From Desulfobacula sp. (lineage in GTDB: Bacteria; Desulfobacterota; Desulfobacteria; Desulfobacterales; Desulfobacteraceae), in NCBI GenBank assembly GCA_023701135.1, contig JAMPXP010000010.1, forward strand, positions 1 through 64,000: DNA of 64,000 nucleotides. Direction: 5' to 3'. The notes under the pieces were generated by a model. The model saw nothing but the letters and a program-made list of their open reading frames with translations, was not told the origin of the DNA and did no database searches. The position numbers and the translations under genes are program-made. Below are positions 51,635 through 61,090 of this stretch, piece by piece (the stretch's first letter is position 1; every line of letters starts with the position of its first letter).

Positions 51635-52405
51635 TTATCCAGCCAGGCTGATAATCGTTGATGGATTCAGATTTAACGGCTCGGGATTAATCAATACGGT
51701 TTCTGCCGGGCGGTCAGCAGTACCGGCGTCCTGCTGGGTTGCGGTATTCTCCTGACCTGGTTCCGGGCTTCCAATGTCCTGGGAATCAAAACCGGAGTCA
51801 GTCAGACTTTCCAGCAGGGATTCTAGGAAAACAGTCCCGGAATTTCTCAAAGAAAGAAGATTGATGATATTGCCGGTTATATCCAATGCATCCAACAAAC
51901 CGAATTGGGAGGTTATATCTATACGCAATAAATTGTCCAGGAAATCCCCCACATCCTGATTCTCAAAAAAGCCAGAGTTGAAACTGTTCTGATTCGTATC
52001 AGGATTGGCTGAACCTATCACTGCCGGGTTCTGAAACACGGTTGCAAACAATTTCAAATCATCCTGGGAGAATTCGCTTAAAGCTGTTTTCAGGGCTGAG
52101 ATATCTTCTGTAATTCCAGCCTGGAGCAATTCAAGATTTTCAAAAGTCTGCCCCAGCTCTGCCGATTGTAGGGCAACGGTTCCGATGTGCCGGAGGATAT
52201 CGGTCATTTCATTTACCGGGCCTGCCGGAAGTTGATTTATCACAAAGCTGTCCACAGAGGTGGTTGACACCTGTACACCACCCCTTATACCCTCACTGCG
52301 TATATCTGTTGACGCCAATAGCGCCGGTTTTTTCTACACCGGTAAACTTGTCGTGGGAAACCGGTTGATTGAATTGATGGATATCATCGGTATTCCTCCG
52401 CTCAT
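51635..52405 (-). pseudogene. Unknown protein interrupted by an in-frame amber codon
   Basis: ATG 52405 overlaps the stop of the preceding gene (ATGA) and opens MSGGIPMISINSINRFPTTS. The frame meets a single TAG at 52334-52336 (codon 24) and then continues open for 232 codons with good protein character (VSTTSVDSFVINQLPAGPV, ENQDVGDFLDNLLRIDI, ...). The only start after the TAG is a TTG at 52318 without a ribosome site. The body is rich in Leu, Asn and Ser, without signal peptide or known domain. It is either inactivated by a nonsense mutation, read through, or started at TTG. Confidence 0.5.
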
Positions 52406-52758
52406 ACGGTATAGTCAAGAATAAGTCCCATCCCGTTAAGGATTTGCCGCCCCAGGGTTTCCATATCGTTATGGGTGATGGTCCGGTTGTAAAGCCGGTT
52501 AATCTTTTTGGTTTTATCCAAGGTGACGATATCCATAAGGACTTCCTCCTTTTCCCGATACACGCAGAGTCTGAAGGGTGATTTTTTTGTAACCAGACTC
52601 AGATGGGTATCATCCACGAGTTGGGACAGGATGGAAAAATACTTTCGGGGCTTGGCTGCAGATTTCTTTTCTCGCTTTTTTCCCCGGCCGGCAGCAGGAG
52701 GAACAAAGTCCCATGGAAGCATCTTTTCAAAGGGTTGTATATGGGATACATTTTCCAT
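52402..52758 (-). CDS. Hypothetical protein (118 aa)
   Basis: The protein has a short acidic start (MENVSHIQPFEKMLPWDFVP), a basic stretch (GRGKKREKKSAAKPRK) and a C-terminal beta-rich half (SPFRLCVYREKEEVLMDIVTL ... MGLILDYTV). The C-terminal part faintly resembles FlaG-type flagellar proteins, but the basic insert does not; I do not assign it. AAGGAGG precedes the ATG. Its stop overlaps the start of the amber-interrupted gene, so the two were once translated together. Confidence 0.5.
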   Translation of the reverse strand: MENVSHIQPFEKMLPWDFVPPAAGRGKKREKKSAAKPRKYFSILSQLVDDTHLSLVTKKSPFRLCVYREKEEVLMDIVTLDKTKKINRLYNRTITHNDMETLGRQILNGMGLILDYTV

Positions 52759-52841
52759 TTCAACCTCCTTTACAGCTATAACATAATCATCGATGCTGTT
52801 TTAGCAATCCCAATTGATCTGTACCGGATATCCCTTGAAAA

Positions 52842-54956
52842 TTAGCGTTTTTTCATGGAAAGGGAGATTCTTTTTCTTTTTACGTTCACCTCCAGGACGG
52901 TGACGGTTACGATCTGACGGACCGTGACGACTTCGGCCGGGTTTTTCACAAACCGGTCGGCCAGTTGACTGATATGCACAAGACCGTCCTGGTGGACCCC
53001 GATATCCACAAAGGCGCCAAAGGCAGTGACATTGGTGACGATGCCGGGGACTTTCATCCCCGGCACCAGGTCCTTGATATCATGGATGGTATCGTCAAAG
53101 CGAAAGGCCTGAAATTGTTTTCTCGGATCACGGCCAGGGCTTGCCAGTTCCTTTACGATATCCTTCAGGGTGGGCAGTCCGATGGATACGGTCACATACC
53201 GGTTCAGGTCGATTTTAGCGATTTGCTCCGGATTCATCAAAAGATCCTGAACCCTTATTCTTAAATCGTTGGCCATTTTTTCGACCACGGCATAGGATTC
53301 AGGGTGGATGCCACTTCTGTCAAGGGGATGGTCTCCGTCATGGATTCTCAGGAACCCGGCCGCCTGTTCAAAAGCCTTGGGCCCCAGGCGCGGCACCTTT
53401 AAAAAAGACTTTCTGGACCGGAAGGGACCGTTTTCATTGCGAAATGCAATCATATTCCCGGCAATGGTGTCATTGAGCCCGGACACCCGGGCCAGCAGCT
53501 CCCGCCCTGCGGTGTTGACTTCAACCCCGACCTGGTTGACACAGAAAACCACCACATCATCCAGGGATTTTTTCAACCGTTTCTGGTCCACATCATGCTG
53601 GTACTGGCCCACGCCAATGGATTTGGGGTCCAGTTTCACCAGCTCGGAAAGCGGGTCCATGAGCCGTCTGCCGATGGAAACAGCCCCCCTCACCGTGATA
53701 TCATGATCCGGGAATTCCTGCCGGGCCGTTTCCGATGCCGAATAAATGGAAGCCCCGCTTTCATCCACCATGACAATGGGGATGGCGTCGGAAAGGCCCA
53801 GTTCCCGGACAAAGGCTTCGGTTTCACGTCCTGCGGTTCCGTTGCCAATGGCCACGGCTTCAGTTTTATAAGCCTTTACCAGCTTGAGAAGGGTCTTTTT
53901 CCCGGCAGCCGCGTCGTGGAGATAGATGACATCGTGGTGCAGGAGTTTTCCCTGGGCATCCAGGCAGACCAGTTTGCATCCTGTTCTAAAGCCGGGGTCC
54001 AGGGCAAGGATGTTTTTTTGGCCCAGGGGGGCGGACAAGAGAAGCTCTTTCAGATTGGCTGCAAAAACATGGATGGCAGTTTCATCGGCCCTGGATTTCA
54101 GTTCCGCCATACATTCTTTTTCAATGGATTTGGACAACAGGCGTTTATAACCGTCTTTTACGGCAGCCCGGACTTCTTCGGCGGATTGGGATCCGTTTTT
54201 AACATAGCGGCCTTCCATAAGAGACAGGGCTTGGTCTTCATCGGGCAGAACATGGACCGTAAGAACGTCCTCGTTCTGGCCCCGGAACATGGCCAGGACC
54301 CTGTGGGAAGGTGCTTTAAAGGCATTCTCCGACCAGTCGAAATAATCTTTGAATTTTGCTCCCTCTTCTTCTTTTCCTTTTTTGGCGGAGGATTGGATCA
54401 TGGCCGTATGGATAAACAGGTTTCGGATTTTGGCCCGGATATCGGCATCCTCATTCATGGTTTCGGCTAGGATATCCCTTGCCCCGGCCAGGGCGTCTTG
54501 GGCCGAATCCACTCCTTTTTCCGGGCTGACATAGGATTCGGCCTCCAAAAGAGGGTCCTGGCCCGACTGTTTCAACAGGAATCCGGCCAGGGGTTCCAGG
54601 CCTTTTTCCCGGGCATCCTGGGCCCGGGTTCTTTTTTTGGGCCGGTATTTTTCATAGACATCCTCAAGACCGGTAAGAGTAGCGGCCGCCTCAATCTCAG
54701 CCTGAAGCTCCCGGGTCAAAAGCGACCGTTCGGTCAAGGATTTGAGAATGGCTGTTTTCCTTTCATCAAGGGTCTTGAGCTGGTCCATCCGGTCCCGGAT
54801 CAAGCCGATGGCCACTTCATCCAGGGACCCGGTCCGCTCTTTTCGATACCGGGCGATAAAAGGAAGGGTGGCCCCCTCTTCCAGCAGTTTCACAACAGAT
54901 GAAACATTTTCAGGGGACAGGTTTAATTCCCTGCTGATGATGGTGATGGTTTCCAT
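52842..54956 (-). CDS. tex: Tex-family RNA-binding transcription accessory protein
   Basis: The 704-residue cytoplasmic protein contains a Tex N-terminal helical domain (LPFIARYRKERTGSLDEVAI), YqgF/RuvC-like domain (ILALDPGFRTGCKLVCLD; AIGNGTAGRETE), helix-hairpin-helix motifs (VGQYQHDVDQKRLKKSLD; ELLARVSGLNDTIAGNMIAFRN) and a C-terminal S1 domain (VPGIVTNVTAFGAFVDIGVHQDGLVHISQL). It binds nucleic acid and assists transcription or translation under stress. Length (usual 720-780) is slightly short. It stands alone, reading leftward. Confidence 0.95.
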   Translation of the reverse strand: METITIISRELNLSPENVSSVVKLLEEGATLPFIARYRKERTGSLDEVAIGLIRDRMDQLKTLDERKTAILKSLTERSLLTRELQAEIEAAATLTGLEDVYEKYRPKKRTRAQDAREKGLEPLAGFLLKQSGQDPLLEAESYVSPEKGVDSAQDALAGARDILAETMNEDADIRAKIRNLFIHTAMIQSSAKKGKEEEGAKFKDYFDWSENAFKAPSHRVLAMFRGQNEDVLTVHVLPDEDQALSLMEGRYVKNGSQSAEEVRAAVKDGYKRLLSKSIEKECMAELKSRADETAIHVFAANLKELLLSAPLGQKNILALDPGFRTGCKLVCLDAQGKLLHHDVIYLHDAAAGKKTLLKLVKAYKTEAVAIGNGTAGRETEAFVRELGLSDAIPIVMVDESGASIYSASETARQEFPDHDITVRGAVSIGRRLMDPLSELVKLDPKSIGVGQYQHDVDQKRLKKSLDDVVVFCVNQVGVEVNTAGRELLARVSGLNDTIAGNMIAFRNENGPFRSRKSFLKVPRLGPKAFEQAAGFLRIHDGDHPLDRSGIHPESYAVVEKMANDLRIRVQDLLMNPEQIAKIDLNRYVTVSIGLPTLKDIVKELASPGRDPRKQFQAFRFDDTIHDIKDLVPGMKVPGIVTNVTAFGAFVDIGVHQDGLVHISQLADRFVKNPAEVVTVRQIVTVTVLEVNVKRKRISLSMKKR

Positions 54957-55016
54957 TGAACTCTGCCTTTTTATGTTGCCTGCCCGTCAGGACAAGATTT
55001 TAATATAAAAATTCCA

Positions 55017-55580
55017 TCAGACCTGGGTCAGATGGGAGAAAAGGATACGGGAACCAATCAGGATCAGCACCAGCCCGCCGAAAATCTCCATGCGTTTTCC
55101 GAACACCGTCCCCAGCCTTGTACCGATTTTGATGGCCAGAAGGGACATGGCGGCCGTAATCAGACCGATCATGATACTGGGATAAAGGATATGGACCTCC
55201 AGCATGGCCAGGCTAAGCCCTATGGCCAGGGCGTCGATGCTGGTGGCAACGCTGAGCATGACCATGGTCATGCCCCGGGACGGGTCATTTTTATGGGTGT
55301 CCGGGGATGAATCCATACCTTCCCGGATCATGCGGCCGCCGACAAAGCCCAGCAGGCAAAAGGCGATCCAGTGGTCAACGGATTTAAAATAGGATACAAA
55401 GGCCATGCCCATGAGCCAGCCCAATACCGGCATCATAAACTGGAACAGCCCGAAATGAAAGGACAGGCGGAATTTTGCCCGCCCGTCTTTTGCAAAACCG
55501 GCGGCAGCCGCGGCCAGGGAGACGGCCGAGGCATCCATGGCCAGGCCCAGGGCAATGATGATGATTTCGAATGTAGTCAT
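55017..55580 (-). CDS. mntP: Manganese efflux pump MntP
   Basis: The 187-residue inner-membrane protein has six helices and internal duplication. Conserved acidic sites are seen in LAMDASAVSLAAAAAG (helix 1) and SIDALAIGLSLAM (helix 4), which carry Mn2+. It protects against manganese excess. No mntP riboswitch (yybP-ykoY) is evident in the short upstream region, which is shared with the divergent ferritin-like gene. Confidence 0.93.
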   Translation of the reverse strand: MTTFEIIIIALGLAMDASAVSLAAAAAGFAKDGRAKFRLSFHFGLFQFMMPVLGWLMGMAFVSYFKSVDHWIAFCLLGFVGGRMIREGMDSSPDTHKNDPSRGMTMVMLSVATSIDALAIGLSLAMLEVHILYPSIMIGLITAAMSLLAIKIGTRLGTVFGKRMEIFGGLVLILIGSRILFSHLTQV

Positions 55581-55665
55581 AGGTCTTTCTTATCTTTTCA
55601 ATGCAAATACGGCAATCTATTAAAAAACCATGGATAATGCAATTCATAAAATGGGGTTATCCGCC

Positions 55666-55695
55666 TTGATATTCTCTTTTACATCGTGGTATCCT
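55666..55695 (+). promoter_or_regulatory. Sigma-70-like promoter of the ferritin-like gene
   Basis: TTGATA and TATCCT are spaced by 18 bases, 41 bases before the ATG of the ferritin-like gene. The match is fair and the location sensible. Confidence 0.4.
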
Positions 55696-55735
55696 GATTT
55701 AAACGAAAACAATCAACCGAAACAGGAGATGCCCC

Positions 55736-56239
55736 ATGGAAAAATCAAACGCACTGACCATATTGAAAAACGCCTTTCTCATGGAAAGAAAAGGCAAGGC
55801 CCTTTATAAAAAAGCCATGGAATCTGCCAGGGATGAAGCGGTCAAGGCCTTTTTCAAGGATCTGGCCGATGATGAGCAGGAACATATGAATATTCTGGAA
55901 AAGCAGTTCAAATCCCTGATGAGCACCAGCCTCTTCACAGCAGGCGGCTTTGAAAATGATGCCGGCCGGGTGAAGGCGCCGGATATCCTGGATGAGTCCT
56001 TAAAACATAAAATTCAGGCAGCCGGGTTTGAAGCCACCGCCATTACGGCGGCCATCAGCTTTGAGGAAAAAGCGGTCAAACTCTATGCCGAAAGATCCAA
56101 AGAAACCTCTGATCCGGAAGAAAAAAAACTTTACCACTGGCTGTCCACCTGGGAAACCACCCATTTGAAAAAACTCATGGCCCTTGAAGCCTCTCTGATG
56201 GAGACGGTCTGGAACGACAACCATTTCTGGCCCTTTTAA
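55736..56239 (+). CDS. Ferritin-like di-iron protein (rubrerythrin-like, no rubredoxin domain)
   Basis: The 167-residue four-helix protein has Glu in FLMERKGKALYKKA, E..H in DDEQEHMNIL, Glu in ISFEEKAVKLYAE and E..H in WETTHLKKLM. These are the usual four iron-ligand helices. A rubredoxin centre is lacking. It likely stores iron or reduces peroxide. AGGAGA precedes the ATG. Its 3' end overlaps that of the convergent cytochrome gene by four bases. Confidence 0.85.
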   Translation: MEKSNALTILKNAFLMERKGKALYKKAMESARDEAVKAFFKDLADDEQEHMNILEKQFKSLMSTSLFTAGGFENDAGRVKAPDILDESLKHKIQAAGFEATAITAAISFEEKAVKLYAERSKETSDPEEKKLYHWLSTWETTHLKKLMALEASLMETVWNDNHFWPF

Positions 56240-57576
56240 ATTTTGGCCTGAGCCTTTGCCATTTCAACCACGGGCAAGGGTTCAAAGGGATCTCCGGGGA
56301 TCAGTCTCAGGATTTTCGGGTCCATGCTGCGATAGAGAAGGCGCACCGTCACCTGGCTGCCCGCTGTAGGCACAAAGGGCAGGGAGATCAACTCCGTGGC
56401 CTTCTCTTTTGCCTTGATGCGGTTGTCTTTCAGGATCTCCCTGGCCTTTGCGATATTGACGACCTTGTTTCCCTTGCCGTCACCAAATACCACCCGGAAA
56501 ACGATCGTATTTTCCGGAAGGTCCTGTTTGTCATCCAGGGCCCCCATCTGAAAACCGGTTTGATTGTTTTTATCTTTTATTGTGATTTCAAGCCAGACCT
56601 GGCGAAGATCGGCCACTCCGGTGGGGATGGAATGACCGGCCCCTGTATTGGTCACGGTAACGGAAAGCTTTTTATCTTTGATCCCGGATGTGTCCAGGGA
56701 CAGGGTTGCGGCATTCTGAAGCCGCTCGACTGCCATCCCGGCCTTGGCCGTATCATTCAAAAGCCCCGGCACATATGAATTTGCCCCCACGAAATAATGG
56801 GTAAAAATATGGGGTCTGTCCACGCTGTCGTCGGCGGCGGAACCCGGATTTAAAGGCCGGTCCGTGGATCCTGTGGCAGGGATTCCCGGCTTTTGATACA
56901 TATGACACCCCTGGCAGGGGATGTTTTTGGCCGGATCTTTGGAATAATAGGGGCTGTTTTTCCATTCCGTATAGGTGGTTTCAAGGTTGGTCCCGAAGGC
57001 CACATGCTTTACATCATGGCAGGTGCCGCAGATCTCTGCCTCGGTATGGAGCTTTGAATACCGGGCCTCATGATAATCCGGATCCGCATCGTCAAAGGGT
57101 CCAAATTTTACGCCCGGATCATCTTCCCCATGGCCCGGTTTCAGGACCAGGCCGTTATTGTGGATTTTCGTGATGGATTCGGCGGAATGGCAGTAATCGC
57201 ACTGAATGCCCAGGGTTGCGATTTCCGGGGTTTTGGACAGATCATCGGAGACTTTCATGGGGAAGCCGGTCCGGTTTCCCACAGGGGTATGGCATTTGAC
57301 GCAGGATTCAGCTTCTTCTATTTCTCCGGCATCGGTGAGACCCTTGCGGAAAAATTGAGCGGCCCTTGCATACACCGGGTCCCGATGAGACAAATGGTGC
57401 ATGGAGTTCTGCCATTGATCAAAAATCTCTGAATGGCAGCCGGCGCAGACTTCCGGCGAAATAAACCGGTCGATGTGAATCATTTCTTCGGATAAAACCG
57501 GTCCCATTGAAGCCCATAAAAGGACAGCCGTTGAAAAAAGAATGCCACCGGAAAATTTTAAAATGGGGTGTCTCAT
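56236..57576 (-). CDS. Pentahaem cytochrome c-family protein
   Basis: The 446-residue exported protein has a signal peptide (ILFSTAVLLWASMGPVLS) and five CxxCH sites: CAGCH (near 44), CVKCH, CDYCH, CGTCH and CQGCH. The C-terminal 200 residues are free of haem and beta-rich (KKLSVTVTNTGAGHSIPTG), as in cytochrome c554/hydroxylamine-oxidoreductase relatives. A redox enzyme or electron carrier in the periplasm is expected; the substrate is not known. The extra His residues needed for bis-His ligation are scattered through the haem region (HHLSHRD, HNNG). Confidence 0.88.
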   Translation of the reverse strand: MRHPILKFSGGILFSTAVLLWASMGPVLSEEMIHIDRFISPEVCAGCHSEIFDQWQNSMHHLSHRDPVYARAAQFFRKGLTDAGEIEEAESCVKCHTPVGNRTGFPMKVSDDLSKTPEIATLGIQCDYCHSAESITKIHNNGLVLKPGHGEDDPGVKFGPFDDADPDYHEARYSKLHTEAEICGTCHDVKHVAFGTNLETTYTEWKNSPYYSKDPAKNIPCQGCHMYQKPGIPATGSTDRPLNPGSAADDSVDRPHIFTHYFVGANSYVPGLLNDTAKAGMAVERLQNAATLSLDTSGIKDKKLSVTVTNTGAGHSIPTGVADLRQVWLEITIKDKNNQTGFQMGALDDKQDLPENTIVFRVVFGDGKGNKVVNIAKAREILKDNRIKAKEKATELISLPFVPTAGSQVTVRLLYRSMDPKILRLIPGDPFEPLPVVEMAKAQAKI

Positions 57577-57588
57577 TTTTTTGTCTCC

Positions 57589-58017
57589 TTATCTTATCAA
57601 TCCGCCCGGATATTCCCTGGTTTCTCCATCCAGGGTCAGCACCGTCCAGTTACCGTTCTCTTCTTTGGCCGCAACCAGGCAATCCAGGCGGGTGCCGTCA
57701 ATCATGGTAATAAAACAGGCGCCGGTTTCATTCAGGGTGTTCACAAGTACAAACCGCTTGTCTTGTGAAATCCGGCGGAAGGTTTCGGCTGCCTCTTCAA
57801 TGGCGATGATGCGGTTATATTCCTCTTCATCGGTATTTTTGATGTCCAGCCGCAAACCGTGAATCTGCTGTTTCAATGCGGCAATTTTCCGGATGACCGC
57901 TTCCATATCGTTTTGATTCTGTAAAGGGATGGCAGCCAGGATTTGTTTTTGAATATCCATATCTGCTTCAATAAAATTAATCCGCTGCAACAATTCTTTT
58001 ATCCTGGCGCTTTGCAT
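57589..58017 (-). CDS. Hypothetical coiled-coil protein
   Basis: The 142-residue soluble protein has an N-terminal amphipathic coiled coil (about 1-60: RINFIEADMDIQKQI ... IHGLRLDIK) and a C-terminal beta-rich half (FVLVNTLNETGACFITMIDG, VLTLDGE). I recognise no family. It lies 12 bases upstream of the cytochrome gene and leads the same leftward unit, so it may be a partner of the cytochrome or simply its neighbour. Confidence 0.55.
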   Translation of the reverse strand: MQSARIKELLQRINFIEADMDIQKQILAAIPLQNQNDMEAVIRKIAALKQQIHGLRLDIKNTDEEEYNRIIAIEEAAETFRRISQDKRFVLVNTLNETGACFITMIDGTRLDCLVAAKEENGNWTVLTLDGETREYPGGLIR

Positions 58018-58073
58018 ATTTCTCTCTTTTTTACGGGTTTATTCAGCCGGACCCCGGCTTATTTTTTTCTGAC

Positions 58074-58178
58074 TCAGGACCGGCAGATGGTACCCTTTTC
58101 CGCAGCCTTTCTATTGCCCAAAGAAATCCATTCCAGTATCCGGATCAAAATATTTTTTTTCTTTTTTTTATCTTCCAT
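58074..58178 (-). CDS. Small basic protein (34 aa)
   Basis: ATG 58178 follows AAGGAAGG closely. The peptide begins MEDKKKKKN, continues with an amphipathic helix LIRILEWISLGNRKAAE and ends with ICRS. Similar tiny proteins with ILEWIxxG occur unnamed in Desulfobacterota as far as I recall. It might bind membranes. Function unknown. Confidence 0.5.
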   Translation of the reverse strand: MEDKKKKKNILIRILEWISLGNRKAAEKGTICRS

Positions 58179-58343
58179 GGCCTTCCTTTTTTTATGTTTC
58201 AGTTTCCATGAATTCCATCCCCCTGTCAACCCATACTGATTTTTTAAATTCAGTCCTCTTTCAATTTGTCTCTCTTTACCATCATCGGATTTTCTGATAT
58301 GTTCCGAACCCAAGATCCATGAAAGAGATAAAAGGTTAATGAG

Positions 58344-59492
58344 ATGACAAAGAACCAGGTTGATGAAACGAAAAACGTCCGGGACCGGGATCTTTTGGAT
58401 ATCCCGGAATACAGCGCCGGATTTAAATCCGAAACCGAGAGGATATGGAGAAAAAGGCCCAATATTTTTCTTGAAAAACACCCGATGATCACCGGTTATT
58501 CATTTCTTGCCTTTATCCTGGTTCTGGCATGGATTTCCAATCTTTTCATATTTATCCTTTCATTTCTCTTTTTATACCTGATATCGGATTTTTTGACCAA
58601 TGACGTCCGGCGCCTGATTCCTTTCATGCCAAAGGCCTTTCTTTTCTCCATCCTCTATGTGGGGGTCATCTTTCTCATCATCCTGATGACATATAAGATC
58701 ATCCCGGATATCGGGAAAAAGCTCCCGACCATTGCCGCAAAATTCCAGAAAGAAGTCATCATCCAATATTCAAAAGCCAGCGAAAAATGGAATCTCAAGG
58801 AATATATCGACCCTGAAGAAGTCCGGTCCGCCGTTGTTACGGCAACCACGGCAAGCATCCAGTTTCTGATGAACCGGTTTGCATCGGCCTATATCGGGGC
58901 CATTTATTTTATCTTTGCCCTGATCATCAATCTGCTGCTCTACCACGACAAACGGAAAATCGGACAGGTCTTTGCCAGAAAACCCGGGAGCATGATGTTC
59001 TTTCTGTTTACCTTTGTCGAACTCCGGGTTCAGGTGTTTTATTTTTATTTCAAGCAGGTGATGGGCGGCCAGATCATCATCTCCCTGATTAATACGGTGA
59101 TTTCCAGCATCATTGTTTTCTGGCTTCACCTCCCCAATCCCCTGTTGCTGATCGGCCTTATTTTTTTCTGCGGCCTTTTCCCCGTGGTGGGGAATCTGGT
59201 CTCCAATACCATCCTGACGGTCATTGCCTTTGTTTCCATCGGGATATGGGCAGCGGGTGTCTGCCTGGCACTGCTCATCGTGATCCACAAACTCGAATAT
59301 TTTCTGAATTCAAAGATCATCAGCGGCATTGTAAACCTTCCCATGGTGGTGTCCCTCACCTCCCTTGTGATCTGTGAAGTGCTTCTGGGGCTTGTCGGAC
59401 TGATGCTGGCCATCCCCCTGCTGTTGTTCCTGCGCTATGAACTGGAGCATATCCCGGGGTTGCTGAACGGTACGGCAGAAGCAAAAGATTAA
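58344..59492 (+). CDS. AI-2E-family transporter
   Basis: The 382-residue inner-membrane protein has two N-terminal helices (ITGYSFLAFILVLAWISNLFIFILSFLFLYL), a middle insert with amphipathic helices (about 120-165), and a conserved end NPLLLIGLIFFCGLFPVVGNLVSNTI followed by EYFLNSKIISGIVNLP. It differs clearly from the AI-2E protein at 42103-43350. Transported substrate unknown. The 60-residue N-terminal charged region is longer than usual. It converges with the ICMT gene. Confidence 0.82.
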   Translation: MTKNQVDETKNVRDRDLLDIPEYSAGFKSETERIWRKRPNIFLEKHPMITGYSFLAFILVLAWISNLFIFILSFLFLYLISDFLTNDVRRLIPFMPKAFLFSILYVGVIFLIILMTYKIIPDIGKKLPTIAAKFQKEVIIQYSKASEKWNLKEYIDPEEVRSAVVTATTASIQFLMNRFASAYIGAIYFIFALIINLLLYHDKRKIGQVFARKPGSMMFFLFTFVELRVQVFYFYFKQVMGGQIIISLINTVISSIIVFWLHLPNPLLLIGLIFFCGLFPVVGNLVSNTILTVIAFVSIGIWAAGVCLALLIVIHKLEYFLNSKIISGIVNLPMVVSLTSLVICEVLLGLVGLMLAIPLLLFLRYELEHIPGLLNGTAEAKD

Positions 59493-59506
59493 AGGCTTCC
59501 GCCCCA

Positions 59507-60160
59507 TCACCAGACAAAGGGGATCAACCTTTTTTTGTGATCTGCATATTCCTTATAGCCATTTATAGTGACCAATGTTTTTTCTTCCACAAGAATTCTC
59601 AGAAGAATGGCCGGGATCAGGATCAGGAAAAAAAAGAAGGCGGTTTGGGGGTTGAAAAAAAATATCAAAACTCCGGCATTTGCAAGAATCATCCCGGCAT
59701 AGGCCGGGTGACGGATGAATCCATAGGGGCCCGAGTCAATGATGGTATGCGCCTTCACCTCTCTGACGATATGGGAATAATACCTGCCCAGAGTCTTAAT
59801 GGCCCACAACCGGAAAATGACCCCTGAGCAGAAGACAAGGCCGCCAAGGAGATGGATCATGCCCGGCAGGGTCCATCGGGACTTGAACCAGAGGGCGGAC
59901 AGAATGGTAAGGGCCTGGGCCGACGCATAGAGTTCACAGGTTCCAAAATCCCTGGTTTTTTTGCCCTGGTCCAGTTCCTTTTTTGAAACAGAGGACTCTA
60001 AAACCAGCCAGAGGAGATAAGCCCCGGCAAATACCAGGTCAAAATTGATTCCTGAATCCATCCAGATATTCAACACCCGGGACTGCATTCTGGAAAACGA
60101 CAAGATGCCGATCAGAGTCATCAAACTGATGCCCAGAACCAGAGGGGCCGCATTTCTCAT
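59507..60160 (-). CDS. Isoprenylcysteine carboxyl methyltransferase (ICMT)-family protein
   Basis: The 217-residue membrane protein has five hydrophobic helices and the family core HIVREVKAHTIIDSGPYGFIRHPAYAGMIL, with the S-adenosylmethionine pocket. Bacterial members methylate unidentified small substrates; a lipid is likely. It shares the leftward run with RibD-like and small genes. No ribosome site of note. Confidence 0.85.
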   Translation of the reverse strand: MRNAAPLVLGISLMTLIGILSFSRMQSRVLNIWMDSGINFDLVFAGAYLLWLVLESSVSKKELDQGKKTRDFGTCELYASAQALTILSALWFKSRWTLPGMIHLLGGLVFCSGVIFRLWAIKTLGRYYSHIVREVKAHTIIDSGPYGFIRHPAYAGMILANAGVLIFFFNPQTAFFFFLILIPAILLRILVEEKTLVTINGYKEYADHKKRLIPFVW

Positions 60161-60186
60161 GATTCAATTCCTTTTCTTTGATCCGG

Positions 60187-60690
60187 TTACGGAAGGACCC
60201 TGTATTTGAGAAGAATATGGGCCGATGTGATTTTTTGCACATCAAGGAGTTCCAGTTGAACATCCAATGATTCTGCGAACAGGGACAGGCCCTTGCCAAA
60301 GAGTCGAGGGACAAGGGTGACATGAATTTCATCCACCAGGCCTTCCTTGATGAAAAGCGTATTGACCACTGCTCCGCCGATGAGGGCTGCCGAAGAGAAT
60401 CCCTGGCGGTCAAGATCGGCGATGATCTGCCCCGGTGTCCGGTCGGTAAATATCAGGTCCGGGTCCCGGCTCTGCCTTCTTTTATCCCGGGTCATGACGA
60501 TGTTTTTCCGGCCCGGCAGAGCCCTTCCTATGGCGTCAAAGGTTTTTGATCCCATGATCATGACCCCCGCTTCCCTTGTAACCCGGACGAAATATCCTTT
60601 ATCCGCTTTGCCCGTCCAATCCACGGCCTGCATGGAATCCCTGGCAATCATGCCGTCCGCCGTCATGGCCATCAAAAGTATGATTTTCAT
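60187..60690 (-). CDS. RibD C-terminal/dihydrofolate reductase-family protein
   Basis: The 167-residue single-domain reductase has ADGMIARDS at the start, IMGSKTFDAIGRALPGRKNIVMTR in the middle (NADPH loop) and the ending DEIHVTLVPRLFGKGLSLF. The family includes pyrimidine reductases and dihydrofolate reductase-like enzymes. A deaminase domain is absent, so riboflavin synthesis alone is not implied. The true substrate is unknown. Confidence 0.85.
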   Translation of the reverse strand: MKIILLMAMTADGMIARDSMQAVDWTGKADKGYFVRVTREAGVMIMGSKTFDAIGRALPGRKNIVMTRDKRRQSRDPDLIFTDRTPGQIIADLDRQGFSSAALIGGAVVNTLFIKEGLVDEIHVTLVPRLFGKGLSLFAESLDVQLELLDVQKITSAHILLKYRVLP

Positions 60691-60712
60691 ATTTTCCTAT
60701 CCTTGTTGCGGC

Positions 60713-60925
60713 TCAGGCACCGGGCCAGGGAGCGATTTGATCTTCAATAAAATAACAGAACCTGTCCCAGCATACTTCTTTTTTTGAAACCGGACACCGG
60801 AGGGTCACTTTGGCATCGGTAATTTCCAGAACTTCCCAGTCCCCGGACCGGTTTGTTCCCTTGATGTGTATTTTCTGCCCCTTTTTAAACGGATAGGATT
60901 TGAATACGGTAATCTTCTCTTCCAT
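60713..60925 (-). CDS. Small hypothetical protein (70 aa)
   Basis: The 70-residue protein looks like a small beta-barrel: VFKSYPFKKGQKIHIKG, WEVLEITDAKVTLRCPVSKKEV, with a Pro-Trp-rich end. Two cysteines occur. SH3/KOW-like folds have this rhythm, but I assign none. GGAGG precedes the ATG. It begins the leftward unit with the RibD-like gene. Confidence 0.5.
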   Translation of the reverse strand: MEEKITVFKSYPFKKGQKIHIKGTNRSGDWEVLEITDAKVTLRCPVSKKEVCWDRFCYFIEDQIAPWPGA

Positions 60926-60996
60926 GGAATAACCCTCCTGTTAGAATAAAAAAATATGAGCCAAACTATATCCTGTTTTTTATTCTCTGGCAAATA

Positions 60997-61026
60997 TTGA
61001 CAGGTAGAGAGCAGGTTTTAAATTAT
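60997..61026 (+). promoter_or_regulatory. Sigma-70-like promoter of the small Cys-rich gene
   Basis: A perfect -35 TTGACA is followed after 16-18 bases by AT-rich TAAATTAT, a passable -10. The gene begins 65 bases further on. Confidence 0.45.
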
Positions 61027-61090
61027 GTGAGAAAGCTTTACGAAAAGCTGTATGAAACGAAAGCAATCCTTTGACTGAAGGAGGAAAGAT

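Noticed and set aside
53595-54470. 291-codon plus-strand ORF opposite tex
   Set aside because: Antisense shadow of the well-supported Tex protein; no ribosome site or domain.
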